From NCBI GenBank assembly GCA_029204225.1, contig CM055094.1, positions 26,095,041-26,159,040 on the forward strand: 64,000 nucleotides of DNA, read 5' to 3'. Every line of letters begins with the position of its first letter. The first letter of the stretch is position 1. Source of the stretch: Diphasiastrum complanatum (taxonomy: Eukaryota > Streptophyta > Lycopodiopsida > Lycopodiales > Lycopodiaceae). The notes below the pieces were generated by a model. It was given only the letters and a program-made list of their open reading frames with translations, was not told the DNA's origin and did no database searches. Shown piece after piece: positions 48,193 to 59,442 of this stretch. Both the position numbers and the translations under genes were made by a program.

Positions 48193-48442
48193 GAGCCCAA
48201 AAGTTGTATTTTCTCTCTCTACCCCAAGAAAGGAGCTTGTTGGGACTTACTTTATTTCATGAAGTCTTCCACATGTGTGAAACACCTTTTGATAATGAAT
48301 GAATGCATGTAGAATGGTCTGTTTGCCTTATATCTTGTCATTGATCTTGGATTTCAATCAATAGGTGATCTATAGTGCATGAGCCAAGCTTAGGAAATCA
48401 ATTTCACACATTAGGACATTCTCACAAGTGTGAATTTTCACA
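48193..48442 (+). mobile_element. Level-0 LTR, right part
   Basis: Continues 35963-36382 and ends GTGTGAATTTTCACA. It is directly followed by a primer site, so this is the 5' LTR of an element whose body extends to the right. Confidence 0.75.
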
Positions 48443-48454
48443 TGGTATCAGAGC
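48443..48454 (+). promoter_or_regulatory. Primer binding site of the level-0 element
   Basis: TGGTATCAGAGC directly after CACA; perfect match. Confidence 0.85.
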
Positions 48455-49393
48455 CTACCTAAGCTTTTGATGCATCTATCATCCATAGCTTCAAAAATTT
48501 CATGAAAATCAAGATCTAGAGAGTGTTGATTGCATCTCCCATGCTATCTCAAGGAAATTTGAATCAAGAGAGTTCATTATCATAATGATTGGATCATTTT
48601 GGGTACTGTATGGAATTCCCTACTCAGGCACGTGTGAAGTACAGCCAAGTTCATTTCGAAAGTTCTCTTCCAAGTTAGATCCAAATATGGTGTTAGATGG
48701 CTTGTTTGAAAGCTAGTCTTGTCTTGTTTTTGTAAGAATTTGTTTCAATCCATTTGGTAGAGCGAATCTAAAGTTATAAGCTTTTGAAGAGAATTAGGTA
48801 TGGCACCTAGACCTATGTGGTCACATTTGGTTTGATCATATCTTGCTAGTTTGACCAAAAAATTCAAGAAGAGGCTTGCCAATGTCATCTATTTGAGATC
48901 TAGTCATCATTTTGAGGTCATAGCCACTTTATTTCATACAATTGTCTTTTATTTGAGTGATTTGTGGATTCTTGGAGTGTTTCACACATGCAAAGATAGT
49001 TTGACCCAAACTTTGCCTATTGAATTACAAGTAATTGTCCCTAGACAATACTCCCCAATATGTCTTTGTTTAACTACTCGTTCAATGTCATGACCACCCA
49101 ATAATCAACTAGGATTAGGTTAAAGAAAGAATTACAAAAGAGTCTAATGTGACGCAAAACCAACCAACCAAATCGACATGGATCTTTCTAGAAGATCATC
49201 AATACTTCACTCCAAGCTATGACAAGTGAATGACTAGGTCTAGTACTAACTATCTTATGTTAGCATCAGATTAACTACATCTTATTAATTGCTAAAGCCC
49301 AAGTAATAACTCTGAGAATGGTTATGGGATTAATAACTCCCCATACTTGTTCATTCTAGTAGTTCTATGTCTAGTTCCAAGTCCTAGACCTAG
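48455..49393. other. Leader-like region of the level-0 element, no gag
   Basis: About 900 bp in which a gag start would be expected, but no gag motif appears before the next LTR at 49394. The element is either truncated here or non-autonomous. A GGCACGTGTGAAG motif lies near 48630. Confidence 0.5.
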
Positions 49394-49882
49394 TGTTATG
49401 GCCATATTTAGGTAAGAATTTGGAATAGTCCTAATATGGTGGACCAGCCCTCCAGTGTTCGAGAATGTTGGTTACGCCTCGATTTAATTCCATGTCAAGG
49501 CCAGTTTGTAATTAATAACTTTGAGAGGACCCAGACACTCCTATTGAGACATGTGGAGCAGTGCATGGCTTGTGACGGTTGTATGCATGAGGATAGCATG
49601 GGATATGTGAGTACCTATGTTTCGATGGACTGCATGGGAGGTTGCATGGATGCATGCACATGCTTCCTACTCCTATGTATATGGATAGGGACACACCCTC
49701 CTCCATTCTAAGCTTTGGCTCTTGGTCTCCAATTTCTCTCCTCTCCTCAGGTACCTCACTTGTCATGGCTTAGGGGTGGGGTGTTCGGATACATCTCAGT
49801 TGGATGGGTGGTTTGGCTTCCACTAGTCTCTATGTGTGTTGATCTTGTCCTCATTTTAGTTTTCTTCATGTTGGTCTTTACA
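49394..49882 (+). mobile_element. LTR, family X, plus orientation (489 bp)
   Basis: Begins TGTTATGGCCATATT and ends GGTCTTTACA, then T and a primer-like TGGTATTAGAGC. The first 170 bp match the reverse complement of 51640-51799, and TGGGTGGTTTGGCTTCCA near the end matches the LTR fragment at 6561. No coding region of this element follows; family Y repeat sequence begins at about 49970. Confidence 0.65.
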
Positions 49883-49883
49883 T

Positions 49884-49895
49884 TGGTATTAGAGC
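49884..49895 (+). promoter_or_regulatory. Primer binding site, one mismatch
   Basis: TGGTATTAGAGC, one T for C from the tRNA-iMet complement, one base after the LTR end. Confidence 0.6.
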
Positions 49896-49969
49896 CAAAT
49901 AAGACACGGTTTTGGATGGGTATTGAAGACAAGCTCTACATCGAGTGGAAATTGGAAGGCACTTGGATT

Positions 49970-51125
49970 CATATCTGTTGCGCAGGCATCCCAAAGGGAG
50001 CCGAGAACCACAACTTAGCTTCCCAGTCTTCAACTCTTGCCGTCCAAACCCACTTGACATACAAGCAGCCAACTCGCCAACAATGATCAGACTTAACCAA
50101 CTTGAAGTTCCAAAACCAGCATTGAGATCCAACTTGGCGCCATGCCAGATCTGGGGTCCCCATGTGGGTGACTTCCCTACAAGCAAGCCGCCCGACATAC
50201 ATCAAACTTAACTAACTCGAAGCTTCGTTACAAATGAGTAACATCCATTCCAAGAAAGTTGTTTGACTTACATCAGACTTAACCAATTGAAAGCTTCGTC
50301 ACGAGCGCTGGAAGCCAACCTGGCGCCACGCCAGACTGGACAACCATAAACAGGTAACTTCCACCCAAGCAAGCCATCCAACTCAGCCGACAGGTTAGAG
50401 CTTGTTTCCCAAGAGCTTAACCCATTCACGTTCATGCAAGGAATACTCAAAATCACAAGCCGCGACAGATATGGAAACAACTAGTTCCTAGACCGAATGG
50501 TCCCGATAGCATACCGCTGGCGCCTTGGACCGAATGGTCCCGACGGCATACCGCTGGCGTCCCAGGATACGACCCTCAACTATGTGCCAGATCAAAAAGT
50601 TTGAAGCTGCAATACTGAAGCCCATAAGGTAATCAGAGTCAGTTTGAGAAAAAATCCACTTTATTAATAAATCTAAGAAGATTACATTGCGCTGGCATGC
50701 TAAGGCGGGCGCTAGGACAACATTCCAGCAAGGGAGGCTGAGACTTGGTTGGAGCTCGCCCTGAGTCGCAACCCGCACTCCCCTATAGTATTGGTGTGAT
50801 TCACCACGTCCCCTCATACCAAGTACTCTACCCATGCTGGTAAAGCACATTTTCTCTCTCTAGAAAGTCATTTTCTCTCTCTAGAATTTATTGATCCCCA
50901 GGTTTCCTTTAATCTTGCCTAGATCGTGTGAGGTGATTGCACATCGATCTGAGCTCTCTGGACTTCGCTACAACCAATCAAAGATTTTCAGCCATAGGAA
51001 CTTGGCGCCGGCTGGATTATGGTCACAGTGGCATCGGGAGCAACAGTGGCGCTGCTAGTGCCGGGGACAATGCTGGCACCAGTGACGTCGGAAGTAAAGC
51101 TTGTAAAGGTAGCTTTACAACATCC
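49970..51125 (+). mobile_element. LTR-like repeat, family Y, plus orientation
   Basis: The part 50255-51125 is the inverted partner of 33467-34392. The part 49977-50238 matches 53565-53832 directly. Within it, GACCGAATGGTCCCGA-GCATACCGCTGGCG is repeated in tandem (about 50493 and 50530), and CTGGCGCCA-GCCAGA-CTGG blocks near 50130 and 50315 suggest an older duplication. Near 51000 it carries AACTTGGCGCCGGCTGG, resembling Tat-type gypsy primer sites. No coding sequence. Confidence 0.6.
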
Positions 51126-51430
51126 ACTCCACCTTTATAAAATCTGATGTCCTCATCAGATGTCAGATTAAAGTAAAGGTGTCTCTCAATTAAAATACTA
51201 TACATTTAAGCTACTTGGCACAGACTCAATTTACTGGCCACTTTTTATTAACATGGTAACTGGAACACCACAAGTCGGAGGCTCAACTCTTTGTATTGAA
51301 AAATTGCATAACTTGAAAATATAACTTTGTTTGGGAAAAGCGTAGATTTTATATCGCTTACGTAAAACCCAAGAACCTTATTAACTGGTGACAGAGGCCT
51401 TTTTGTGAAATGTTCGCCCCTGTCGCTTCT
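51126..51430. other. Unassigned spacer between repeats
   Basis: AT-rich, no open frame of note, between the family Y end and the family X piece. Confidence 0.4.
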
Positions 51431-51799
51431 GATTGCCATGCCATGTGAAGCAAGAGGAGAAGAGAGAAAACTGGTAACCTAAACCCAATATGTCGATGAG
51501 AGAATCCCTACCTCATTATATAGAGAGTAGAGTCCTGTGCATGAAACCATGCAACACCCATGCAGGTCAACTATAAACAGATCACATCTCTTCATGCAGT
51601 CCTCCTGCCTATATTCGTCACACAGACATGCAATACTCCATATGTCTCAATTAGAGTGTCTGGGTCCTCTCAAGGTAATTAGTCACAAATTGGCCTTGAC
51701 ATGGAATTAAATCATAGCGTGACCAATAATCTCGAACACTGGAGGGCTAGTCTACCATATTAGGACTATTTCAGGTCCTTAACCGAATATGGCCATAAC
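51431..51799 (-). mobile_element. LTR fragment, family X, minus orientation
   Basis: On the minus strand it begins TGTTATGGCCATATTCGG and runs through a TATA-like CTCTATATAATGAGG to CTTGCTTCACATGGCATGGC, where similarity to the 6561-6772 copy stops. The final 200 or so bases of the LTR are absent. Confidence 0.65.
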
Positions 51800-53286
51800 A
51801 CTTTTCCTTTTTGGCTCTTTAAGGTAGGCAAAGATTGAGTACTCTGAAATGCACCTCTCACTTAGCTTGAAGTAGTTGTCTTTGAATCAGCCCAAATATA
51901 ACCATTGACCTCGTGGAGATCCAAGGGGTCGCACCACTTTGATCCGCATACGAACTATCTCTTCACATTTGTTTGAAGTACCATGTCCGTCACACAAAAC
52001 TTGACTTTCACAATTCCATCACTGGTTAGTTGCCTCATAGTCAAAACAAGAAGTATACATCTAGCTTGGCTTCAAGTAGCTCTCTTTTGAATCAGACACA
52101 TGCACCCAGAGTTTGCACTAGTTCGATTCCAATACGAACTGTCCCTTAGCGTCCGTTCGAAGTACCAAGTCTCTCGTGCAAGACTCAACTTTCACAGTTC
52201 CTTCGTTGATCAGTTGCTTTACACATAACACAAGTCAGCGTACTCATTATGTCTCCTCATCATTGCTGGTCTAGAAAAAGCCTATAACAAAGCTTTCCTT
52301 TCCACAACAAAAACTTGTCAACTTATTAGGTCCAAAGTTCGCCAGTCTCCTCGTGTGAGTATGACTAGGTCACCTTGAATTTGTCCCCGTTTTGATCAAT
52401 TTTCATTCAAAATTTGCCCCAAGAGAGAGGTGTGTGCGATAGTTCCTCTCCACTTATAAAATCACTTGATCGGACTTAGAGTAGAGTTCTCAGATGAAAA
52501 GCCTTTCCAACACTTTGCTTTCCATCTGCTAGGATTATGGTTTGATCTAACTTGTTGCCAATCTCTGAAGATGATCCTAGTCTTTCTCCTTTGAGAAAAA
52601 ACCAAACTGATTCTGGATATCACCCATGCTTAGTGAGTTTTAGTTCCGAAGATAGCCATCCCAAAATGAAGACCAACTGCTCCATAGAAGATCTCCCTTG
52701 AAATTGCCCTTTCCAACTTTTGACTTCCTGCTTGCGTGCAAACATCGAATCGTTTTGTTGCCGTTCACGTGCAAGTACTTGAACCGCGAATCCGCCCCAC
52801 AGATTCTGTAGTCCTCTTTTTTTGATGGCATCATTCTTCAAAAGAAAGGTTCTTTCTCGAGCCATCAACTCCTTGTATCACAAGCAATCATGCAAACCAG
52901 ACAAAGCACGAGTACTAAGACCCACCACGAATACATACAAACGAGACACTCAGGCAGGATTACTAATAGACAACAAAGACAAGGCCCCCCCCTTTGAGAT
53001 AGCCCTCCCAAAGGACCTTTACCTGGCCACACCCATATAGATCGATCACAGAATCAGCCCACAGAGAACACTCATTCAACTATTCGTGCTTTCACCACTA
53101 AGCAGCACATTGCCTCAGTCACGCCCCACCAACTCTGGTTGATAGCCCTTATAGGTAAACAATCGGTAGCTATCCCGCACCGGCAGCTAACCACCCGTGT
53201 TTTACACCTGAATTCAAGCAGCATCTCTGTATCAATGGTTAACTCGTACAGTCCAAATATGTCACCCTGCACCCCACAAGGCATAG
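51800..53286. other. No gene recognised
   Basis: Mixed sequence with short frames only. A minus-strand frame at 52620-52868 and its neighbours show no known motif. Confidence 0.4.
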
Positions 53287-53500
53287 ACCATGCTTACACC
53301 AACCTAATGGTAGCACATTGGCTCATCTGTCCTACGTGCAGATAGCGCCAAGACCAAACCGCGAGAACTGACCGTGCTTACACCTCAAGGGCTGCACCTT
53401 GACTCATCAAGTCCCCCGTTCTGCCGACCACCCCGACCATGGACGCACCTGTGCTTACACTGTGGGCAGCACTTTGCACAACAGTTGTTCTGATGAACCC
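53287..53500 (+). repeat. Degenerate tandem repeat, about 85 bp, three copies
   Basis: The phrase TGCTTACAC followed by GG-GCA-C-TTG-C-CATC recurs near 53290, 53375 and 53450. Confidence 0.6.
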
Positions 53501-53564
53501 CAAACCATGGCCATTTCCATGAGATGCGCATAGCTGATCAGCCAGTCAGCTCTGATATCACATG

Positions 53565-53832
53565 TTGCACAAGCATCCCAAAGGGAGCTGGAAACCACGA
53601 CTTAGCTTCCCAGCCTTCAACTCTTACCGTCCAAACCCACTTGACATACAAGCAGCCAACTCGCCAACAACGATCAGACTTAACCAACTTGAAGTTCCGA
53701 AACCAACATTGACATCCAACCTGGCGCCATGCTAGACCTGGGGTCCCGATGTGGGTGACTTCCCTCCAAGCAAGCTGCCCGACATACATCAAACTTAACT
53801 AACTCGAAGCTTCGTTACAAACGAGTAACATA
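53565..53832 (+). repeat. Partial family Y repeat copy
   Basis: Direct match to 49977-50238, from GCATCCCAAAGGGAGC to TTCGTTACAAACGAGTAAC, with scattered substitutions. It is followed at once by a long GA tract. Confidence 0.85.
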
Positions 53833-53841
53833 TCACCTATC

Positions 53842-54845
<1,004 letters not shown>

Positions 54846-54857
54846 GCTCTGATACCA
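54846..54857 (-). promoter_or_regulatory. Primer binding site (tRNA-iMet type), minus strand
   Basis: The reverse complement reads TGGTATCAGAGC, four bases from TGTCATG on the plus strand, which would be the CA end of a minus-strand LTR at 54862. The other LTR boundary cannot be placed. Confidence 0.6.
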
Positions 54858-54861
54858 CAAA

Positions 54862-57233
54862 TGTCATGTGCCATACCTCTCAATCCAACCAACCAAGCTA
54901 GAACAAGAAGGCAACCACCACACCTATGTTGAAGAGAACCAAAGATGAAGAATAACCACAAGCTACCACAAAGCTCATATCAAAGTGAAACTCAAAAGGA
55001 GATGGATTCCATAATGGAGAGTGAGGAGTACATGGATTCATGTGATGGGGGACATGAGCCCTAGCAAGATCAAGATCCCAAGGCTCACATTCACAAAGGA
55101 AGAATAGGAGATGGAGCTCCTAGCTCACGTGATGTGAGCTCGCAAGTCTGCGAGCGGGCAGGCGTGAGCCCGGGTCAGCCTGAGCTGCCCGTGACGATAG
55201 TAAGAATTCGGTAGTCAATCTAATCGGCATCTGGATACATCGATTGCCGCTTGTCATCTTTAGGTTAATTTGGCTAGCTAGTGATTAGTTTTCCTATATC
55301 TAATCTGGTTTTACAACAAATTGCACAAAGCTAGGGACAACTGAACTTCTGATACAAATGGTTCATGTAAGCACATATATTTTGCTAGCATTACACAAAC
55401 GTATAAGTCCTATGAACCTTGGAAGAAAATACAATTGATACATGGAACATTTTTTTTATCATGGCCCTTGCTACAGTAGCTAAGAAAATCAAACTCGCAC
55501 GATCCACAAAACAAAAGTACAAACCATGTCCTCAAAGGACCCTATCGGAATAGGAGCGAGCCATGTTCCAAGAGTGATTTCCACATCGACATTTAGTCGA
55601 GCTCTCACTTCTGCAATCTAGCAAAATATCAACACCAGATGATCCATTTTAGTCAATGCTTCCTGCCCTTGTGTTGTGATGGGGGGGGGGGGGGTGTTCT
55701 AGGTAGCGCTCGCGCTTGCATTGAATCAGAAGTAATCTCAAAAGTCAAATGACCCCAAAAATTCCAAAGCACCTATGCATATTAGAAATGTATAATGATT
55801 CTTGAAAATAGATACTACTATCAACAAAATTCTTTTGGAGATACTACAATTTTTATTTTAAAATGTATGACATCCAATATACCTACAAGTGATTATGTGA
55901 GTTTCCATTCATTTATGTTTGACGAATTTTTTTTTTTTACATAATGAAACAAATTATGAGATTCTAAATATAACACGAAAACTAATTGGATATAATAAAA
56001 GTAAAAGCATTAACTTAAATACTTGCAATTGCATTTTTTACAATCATTTGGATTGAAGGATTATATATGGAAGTGAATGAACCAACAAGTACCAACTAAA
56101 GGCTAAAGATGGGAATGCTAGCATAGAAAGTTCCTAATTATCCCTGATTTTGTTAAAAATGATAGAAAGAAATAGCATGATTTTGGCAACTTGAAAGCAT
56201 AACCCCCTTAATCATGACAAAAATTTGACAATTTGGCTTGATGCCATCTAGGCAAACTTAGACACTCAAATACGATTGTACCATTTTTTCTAAATGTGAC
56301 ATGTAAGCGATTTTGAATTTTCAGAGCTAATCAACTACTACATTAATGTTCATGTTTCATTTGATGAGATCAATCACAGCAGCCATAGAATCTATCCAAG
56401 CCTTAGGATTGGGACTGGCTTATTAATCTGAAATTGATTTTAGGGGTGAATTTATGTAGATTTGACTCTCGAGGAAGATGGATGTGCCATTGTCATTTTA
56501 ACTTTTGAGGTGGCACTTGCTTGTTCATCAGCCTTAAACAACCCTGACCACCTTATGTATCTTGTGAAGCCATTTATGATTCTTGCCTTAAAGAAGAGAG
56601 CTCAACGAACAATGAGGAAGCCTGTCGAGGCTGCCATGCCGGGAATCGGAATTTTATGGTGTTTCCTATTTGGGAGCACAGCCGGATGGCCCGGATCCTT
56701 GCGGGCCCCGGCGCCCTGGATTGGAACAGTGTTCGTAATAAAGTTTCAAACTAACATTATAAAAAACCCACAAAAGTACTACTAAATTGGTTAAAAGTTA
56801 AAATAAAATAAATTTAAAATTTATAACTAAAATCAACTGATTTTGAGTCATATCAAAAACTTAAAAATCTAAAATAAAAAGATAAAAAATAAATTTAAAC
56901 AATTATGTTGTTTGTATTTGTCGACTTTTCGAGAGCATTGGATTGCAAACTATGGATGTATGTTTGGAGAGCGTTGAGTTAAAGAGCTTATTAAGTGAGT
57001 CACAGAATTAGGAAGAACACACAACGCACTAACAAAAGTCACGTGAAGTTAAAATAAAAATTATTTTATTTCATAGGCTGAAGAACAATACAGAGTAACA
57101 TCAAGCTCCATGTGCTTAAGTCTTGAAACAAAATAAATAAATCAATGAAAACTGAGGAGATCTATCTTATGATTCTAATCTCTTGAGTAATTTTCTGCTT
57201 ACCTTGCCTTCTTGATTGTTGTTTGAATCTATA
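54862..57233. other. Possible minus-strand LTR, then unassigned sequence
   Basis: The first few hundred bases may belong to the LTR implied by the neighbouring primer site. A palindrome-rich GGGCAG...CTGCCC block lies at 55155-55190 (same motif as the Helitron ends) and a G14 run at 55681-55694. The frame at 56462-56785 shows no known domain. No gene is supported. Confidence 0.35.
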
Positions 57234-58218
57234 TTAATTAAAAAAATAGCCTCCTTTTATTTGAAATTTTCTTTTAAAGCGAGAGAGAGAGCGCCCAAAG
57301 AGGGCGCTAGGTAAGAGAAGGAGAGCGAGGGAGCCAGCGAGGGAGGCGATTCTTTTGCTTTGCATTTCATTACATAATGTAGAGCTTCTGATCCACAAAT
57401 CCCTCAGCCTTCTCGCACTTGATGTAGAAGCATTGCTCAGCTGCTGTGTTTTCCTTTCATTTTCTGTCTGCACGTTTGCAGATCGATCGAACTCTCAGCA
57501 TCACACTGATGTCTTCTCTGTTGTTTGCAAAGCACAAGATCAGATCAGAAGGAAGACCCAAATCGGTTTTGTTATCGGTATCAGTGAGTAAGAAGGTATG
57601 GGGATCAAAGGATGTAATCAGGTCGATCAAGAGCTTTTGTTGCTAATCAGCCGACCTTTCTGAAAACGATAGAACGCAAGATTCTCAGAGCTCAGGCCTC
57701 AGAGACTGGAACTCTGAGAGAGCGGCTAGGGCTAGCTTCCCAGACGGCTATTTGGAGCATGATAATGTCTAGATCCAGGCGACAATAACTGAAGTTTATC
57801 ATCCCTCGTCGTTGCTGGACAATACGTGAGTCTGTCTAGGATTTTGGATACTTCAATCTCGTAGATAGTCTAATACTTCGACAGGAAACATAGAATATAA
57901 AATATTATCTACTTTATTGAATAGCTCCACTTTAAGAGTTTTCAACGAGGCCTGTCGTCTCACAAAGGGACGATGGGTTCTTAATATTCGTCATGGTGCC
58001 ACTGAAAATCTCCATGTGGCAGTTTTCAACACGTGGTCAGCATATAAGTGGTCGGATCGTAATAAACATTGTCGATGAGTCCTCACCAACAGAACTAGCA
58101 ACGTTTTACATCAAGTAACAGCTTCGATCTCGAATTAAGCTTAATAAATTTTACCAGCACCGTTCAAATTGTATCCTGATTATCTATTATGACTTAACAT
58201 ATATTCAAAGGAGGTTCC
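57234..58218. other. Unassigned sequence with gene-like composition
   Basis: A purine-rich stretch with GCGCCC-AAAGA-GGGCGC (57290-57306) precedes a short frame starting ATGTCTTCTCTG near 57508 and ending before AAGAAG|GTATGG near 57596, which looks like a first exon with a donor site, but no following exon was found and the product is not recognised. It lies inside the presumed outer Helitron. Confidence 0.3.
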
Positions 58219-58293
58219 CGGGCAGCTCACGCTGCCCGCCACGCATTAGCGGGCAGCGTGAGCTGCCTGCGAAACGCTATTTTTTAATTAATA
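58219..58293 (-). mobile_element. Helitron A, 5' terminal region (continues past the insertion as TCTA at 62684-62687)
   Basis: On the minus strand, TCTA at 62687-62684 plus TATTAATTAAAAAATAG from 58293 gives a 5' end nearly identical to that of element B (TCTATATTAATTAAAATAAT). Downstream come GTTTCGCAGGCAGCTCACGCTGCC and a second, inverted GGGCAGCGTGAGCTGCCC unit (58219-58238 against 58250-58267). A 3' end for element A was not found. Confidence 0.65.
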
Positions 58294-58328
58294 CTAGCAA
58301 AGTGTGCCCGTCGTTGATGGGCAATACA

Positions 58329-58404
58329 TGGCCGACAATCTAGGTGACAAATTGTGGTCAATGCACGGCCGACAATCTAGGTGACAAATTGTGGTCAAGA
58401 CATG
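58329..58404 (-). repeat. Two-copy tandem repeat, about 37 bp
   Basis: GGCCGACAATCTAGGTGACA followed by AATTGTGGTCAA is present twice in succession, just inside the 3' end of Helitron B. Confidence 0.85.
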
Positions 58405-58559
58405 TGGATGATGCTCAGAGCGACGGGCGATTGATGATTGAAGGCGGACATAATTAGATGCGGCCAAAATTTTGTCGGCCAATCATTTGGGGGGTGGTGT
58501 TTTGGATGGTCTCGACATGCATCGACATGACACTTTGACACCTTGACATGTGTGCAGGT

Positions 58560-58640
58560 GTGTGCTTTTAGGTGTGCATGTGTGTGTGTATGTATGTGTG
58601 CATGTATGTATGTATGTGTGTGTGCATGTGTATGTGGTCA
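58560..58640. repeat. TG/TATG-rich low-complexity tract
   Basis: Imperfect GTGT/GTAT/GCAT repeats over about 80 bp. Confidence 0.85.
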
Positions 58641-58804
58641 AAATGTCGTGAAATGTGATCCTCTGTAGTGAAATGCGGTCCTTATGCAGCGAGAAATGTG
58701 GTCAAAATGTAGTCTTTTGCGATCAAAATGGCCGCAAAATGGTCCTTTTAACACGATCAGGTCAAATTTGGAGAAGCGGTCAAAGTGGCAAATGGAGTGC
58801 GCGC

Positions 58805-58806
<2 letters not shown>

Positions 58807-58865
<59 letters not shown>
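58807..58865. repeat. (AG)n microsatellite
   Basis: About 29 AG units, preceded by GCGCGC and directly followed by the hairpin at 58867. Confidence 0.95.
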
Positions 58866-58866
<1 letters not shown>

Positions 58867-58868
<2 letters not shown>

Positions 58869-58895
58869 GGAGCCCAATATTTCATTGGGCTCCCA
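58867..58895. repeat. Perfect 12-bp hairpin
   Basis: TGGGAGCCCAAT-ATTTC-ATTGGGCTCCCA; perfect arms and a 5-base loop. Confidence 0.95.
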
Positions 58896-59122
58896 AAATC
58901 AAAAAACTTCAAAAAAATAGGTGGGAGTGGGCATGGGGTACAAACCCCCCCCCCCTCCCCCCCTTCCCCGTCCTTTTCTCCCTCCCTCCCCCGTACCTTC
59001 TCCCTCTCTTCTCTCTCTCTCTCCCACTCCCCAGGCCACTAACCTAATTGGGGGCGCAGCGGCCCGAGGGCGCCATGGCACAGCACACACCCCCCCTTCC
59101 ATGAAAGCGTGAGGGTGGTCTA

Positions 59123-59148
59123 GGGCAGCGTGAGCTGCCCGTGAAACA
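59123..59148 (-). repeat. Extra partial copy of the Helitron 5' region
   Basis: On the minus strand: ATTAGTGTTTCACGGGCAGC then TCACGCTGCCC, matching the A and B 5' regions but without the TCTATATTAATT start. It directly adjoins the gypsy integrase fragment. Confidence 0.6.
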
Positions 59149-59442
59149 CTAATCCACCACTTGGTAACGACCTAGGTAAAATCCTTGCACTAAGACTGCT
59201 TGTGAGACACATATGTTCTCAACATATCTTTCATAGTCTAATTTAGTTCTTTCAATCTGTCCATCTAATTTAGGATAATTAATAGAACTGAAACTAAATA
59301 AGATTTCAACCTTATGGAATACAGTTGACCAAAAGTAACCTATAAACTTAGGATCTCTATCACTAAGAATATCACTTGGTAAAGAAGTCGGAATTGGTGA
59401 TTTAAGATCCGAAATCCAAGACCTAAGTAGTTGAAATTCCAT
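59149..59442 (-). pseudogene. Ty3/gypsy integrase fragment
   Basis: The frame contains ILSDRDPKFIGYFW, then FSSINYPKLDGQIERTK, the usual gypsy integrase core pattern S-D-R-D-x-x-F...H-P-Q-T-D-G-Q-x-E-R with P-K-L-D in place of P-Q-T-D. The second catalytic aspartate (SDRD) and the glutamate (QIER) are visible. Upstream domains, RT and LTRs are missing. It lies within Helitron B and was either captured or inserted there before decay. Confidence 0.8.

Noticed and set aside
57290-57310. GCGCCC-AAAGA-GGGCGC followed by TAG as a Helitron 3' end on the plus strand
   Set aside because: The hairpin overlaps CTAG instead of standing several bases before it, and no matching 5' end lies upstream.
57508-57596. 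Possible first exon (ATGTCTTCTCTG... to a GTATGG donor)
   Set aside because: The reading is attractive, but no second exon and no recognised family were found; it is noted only within the regional entry.
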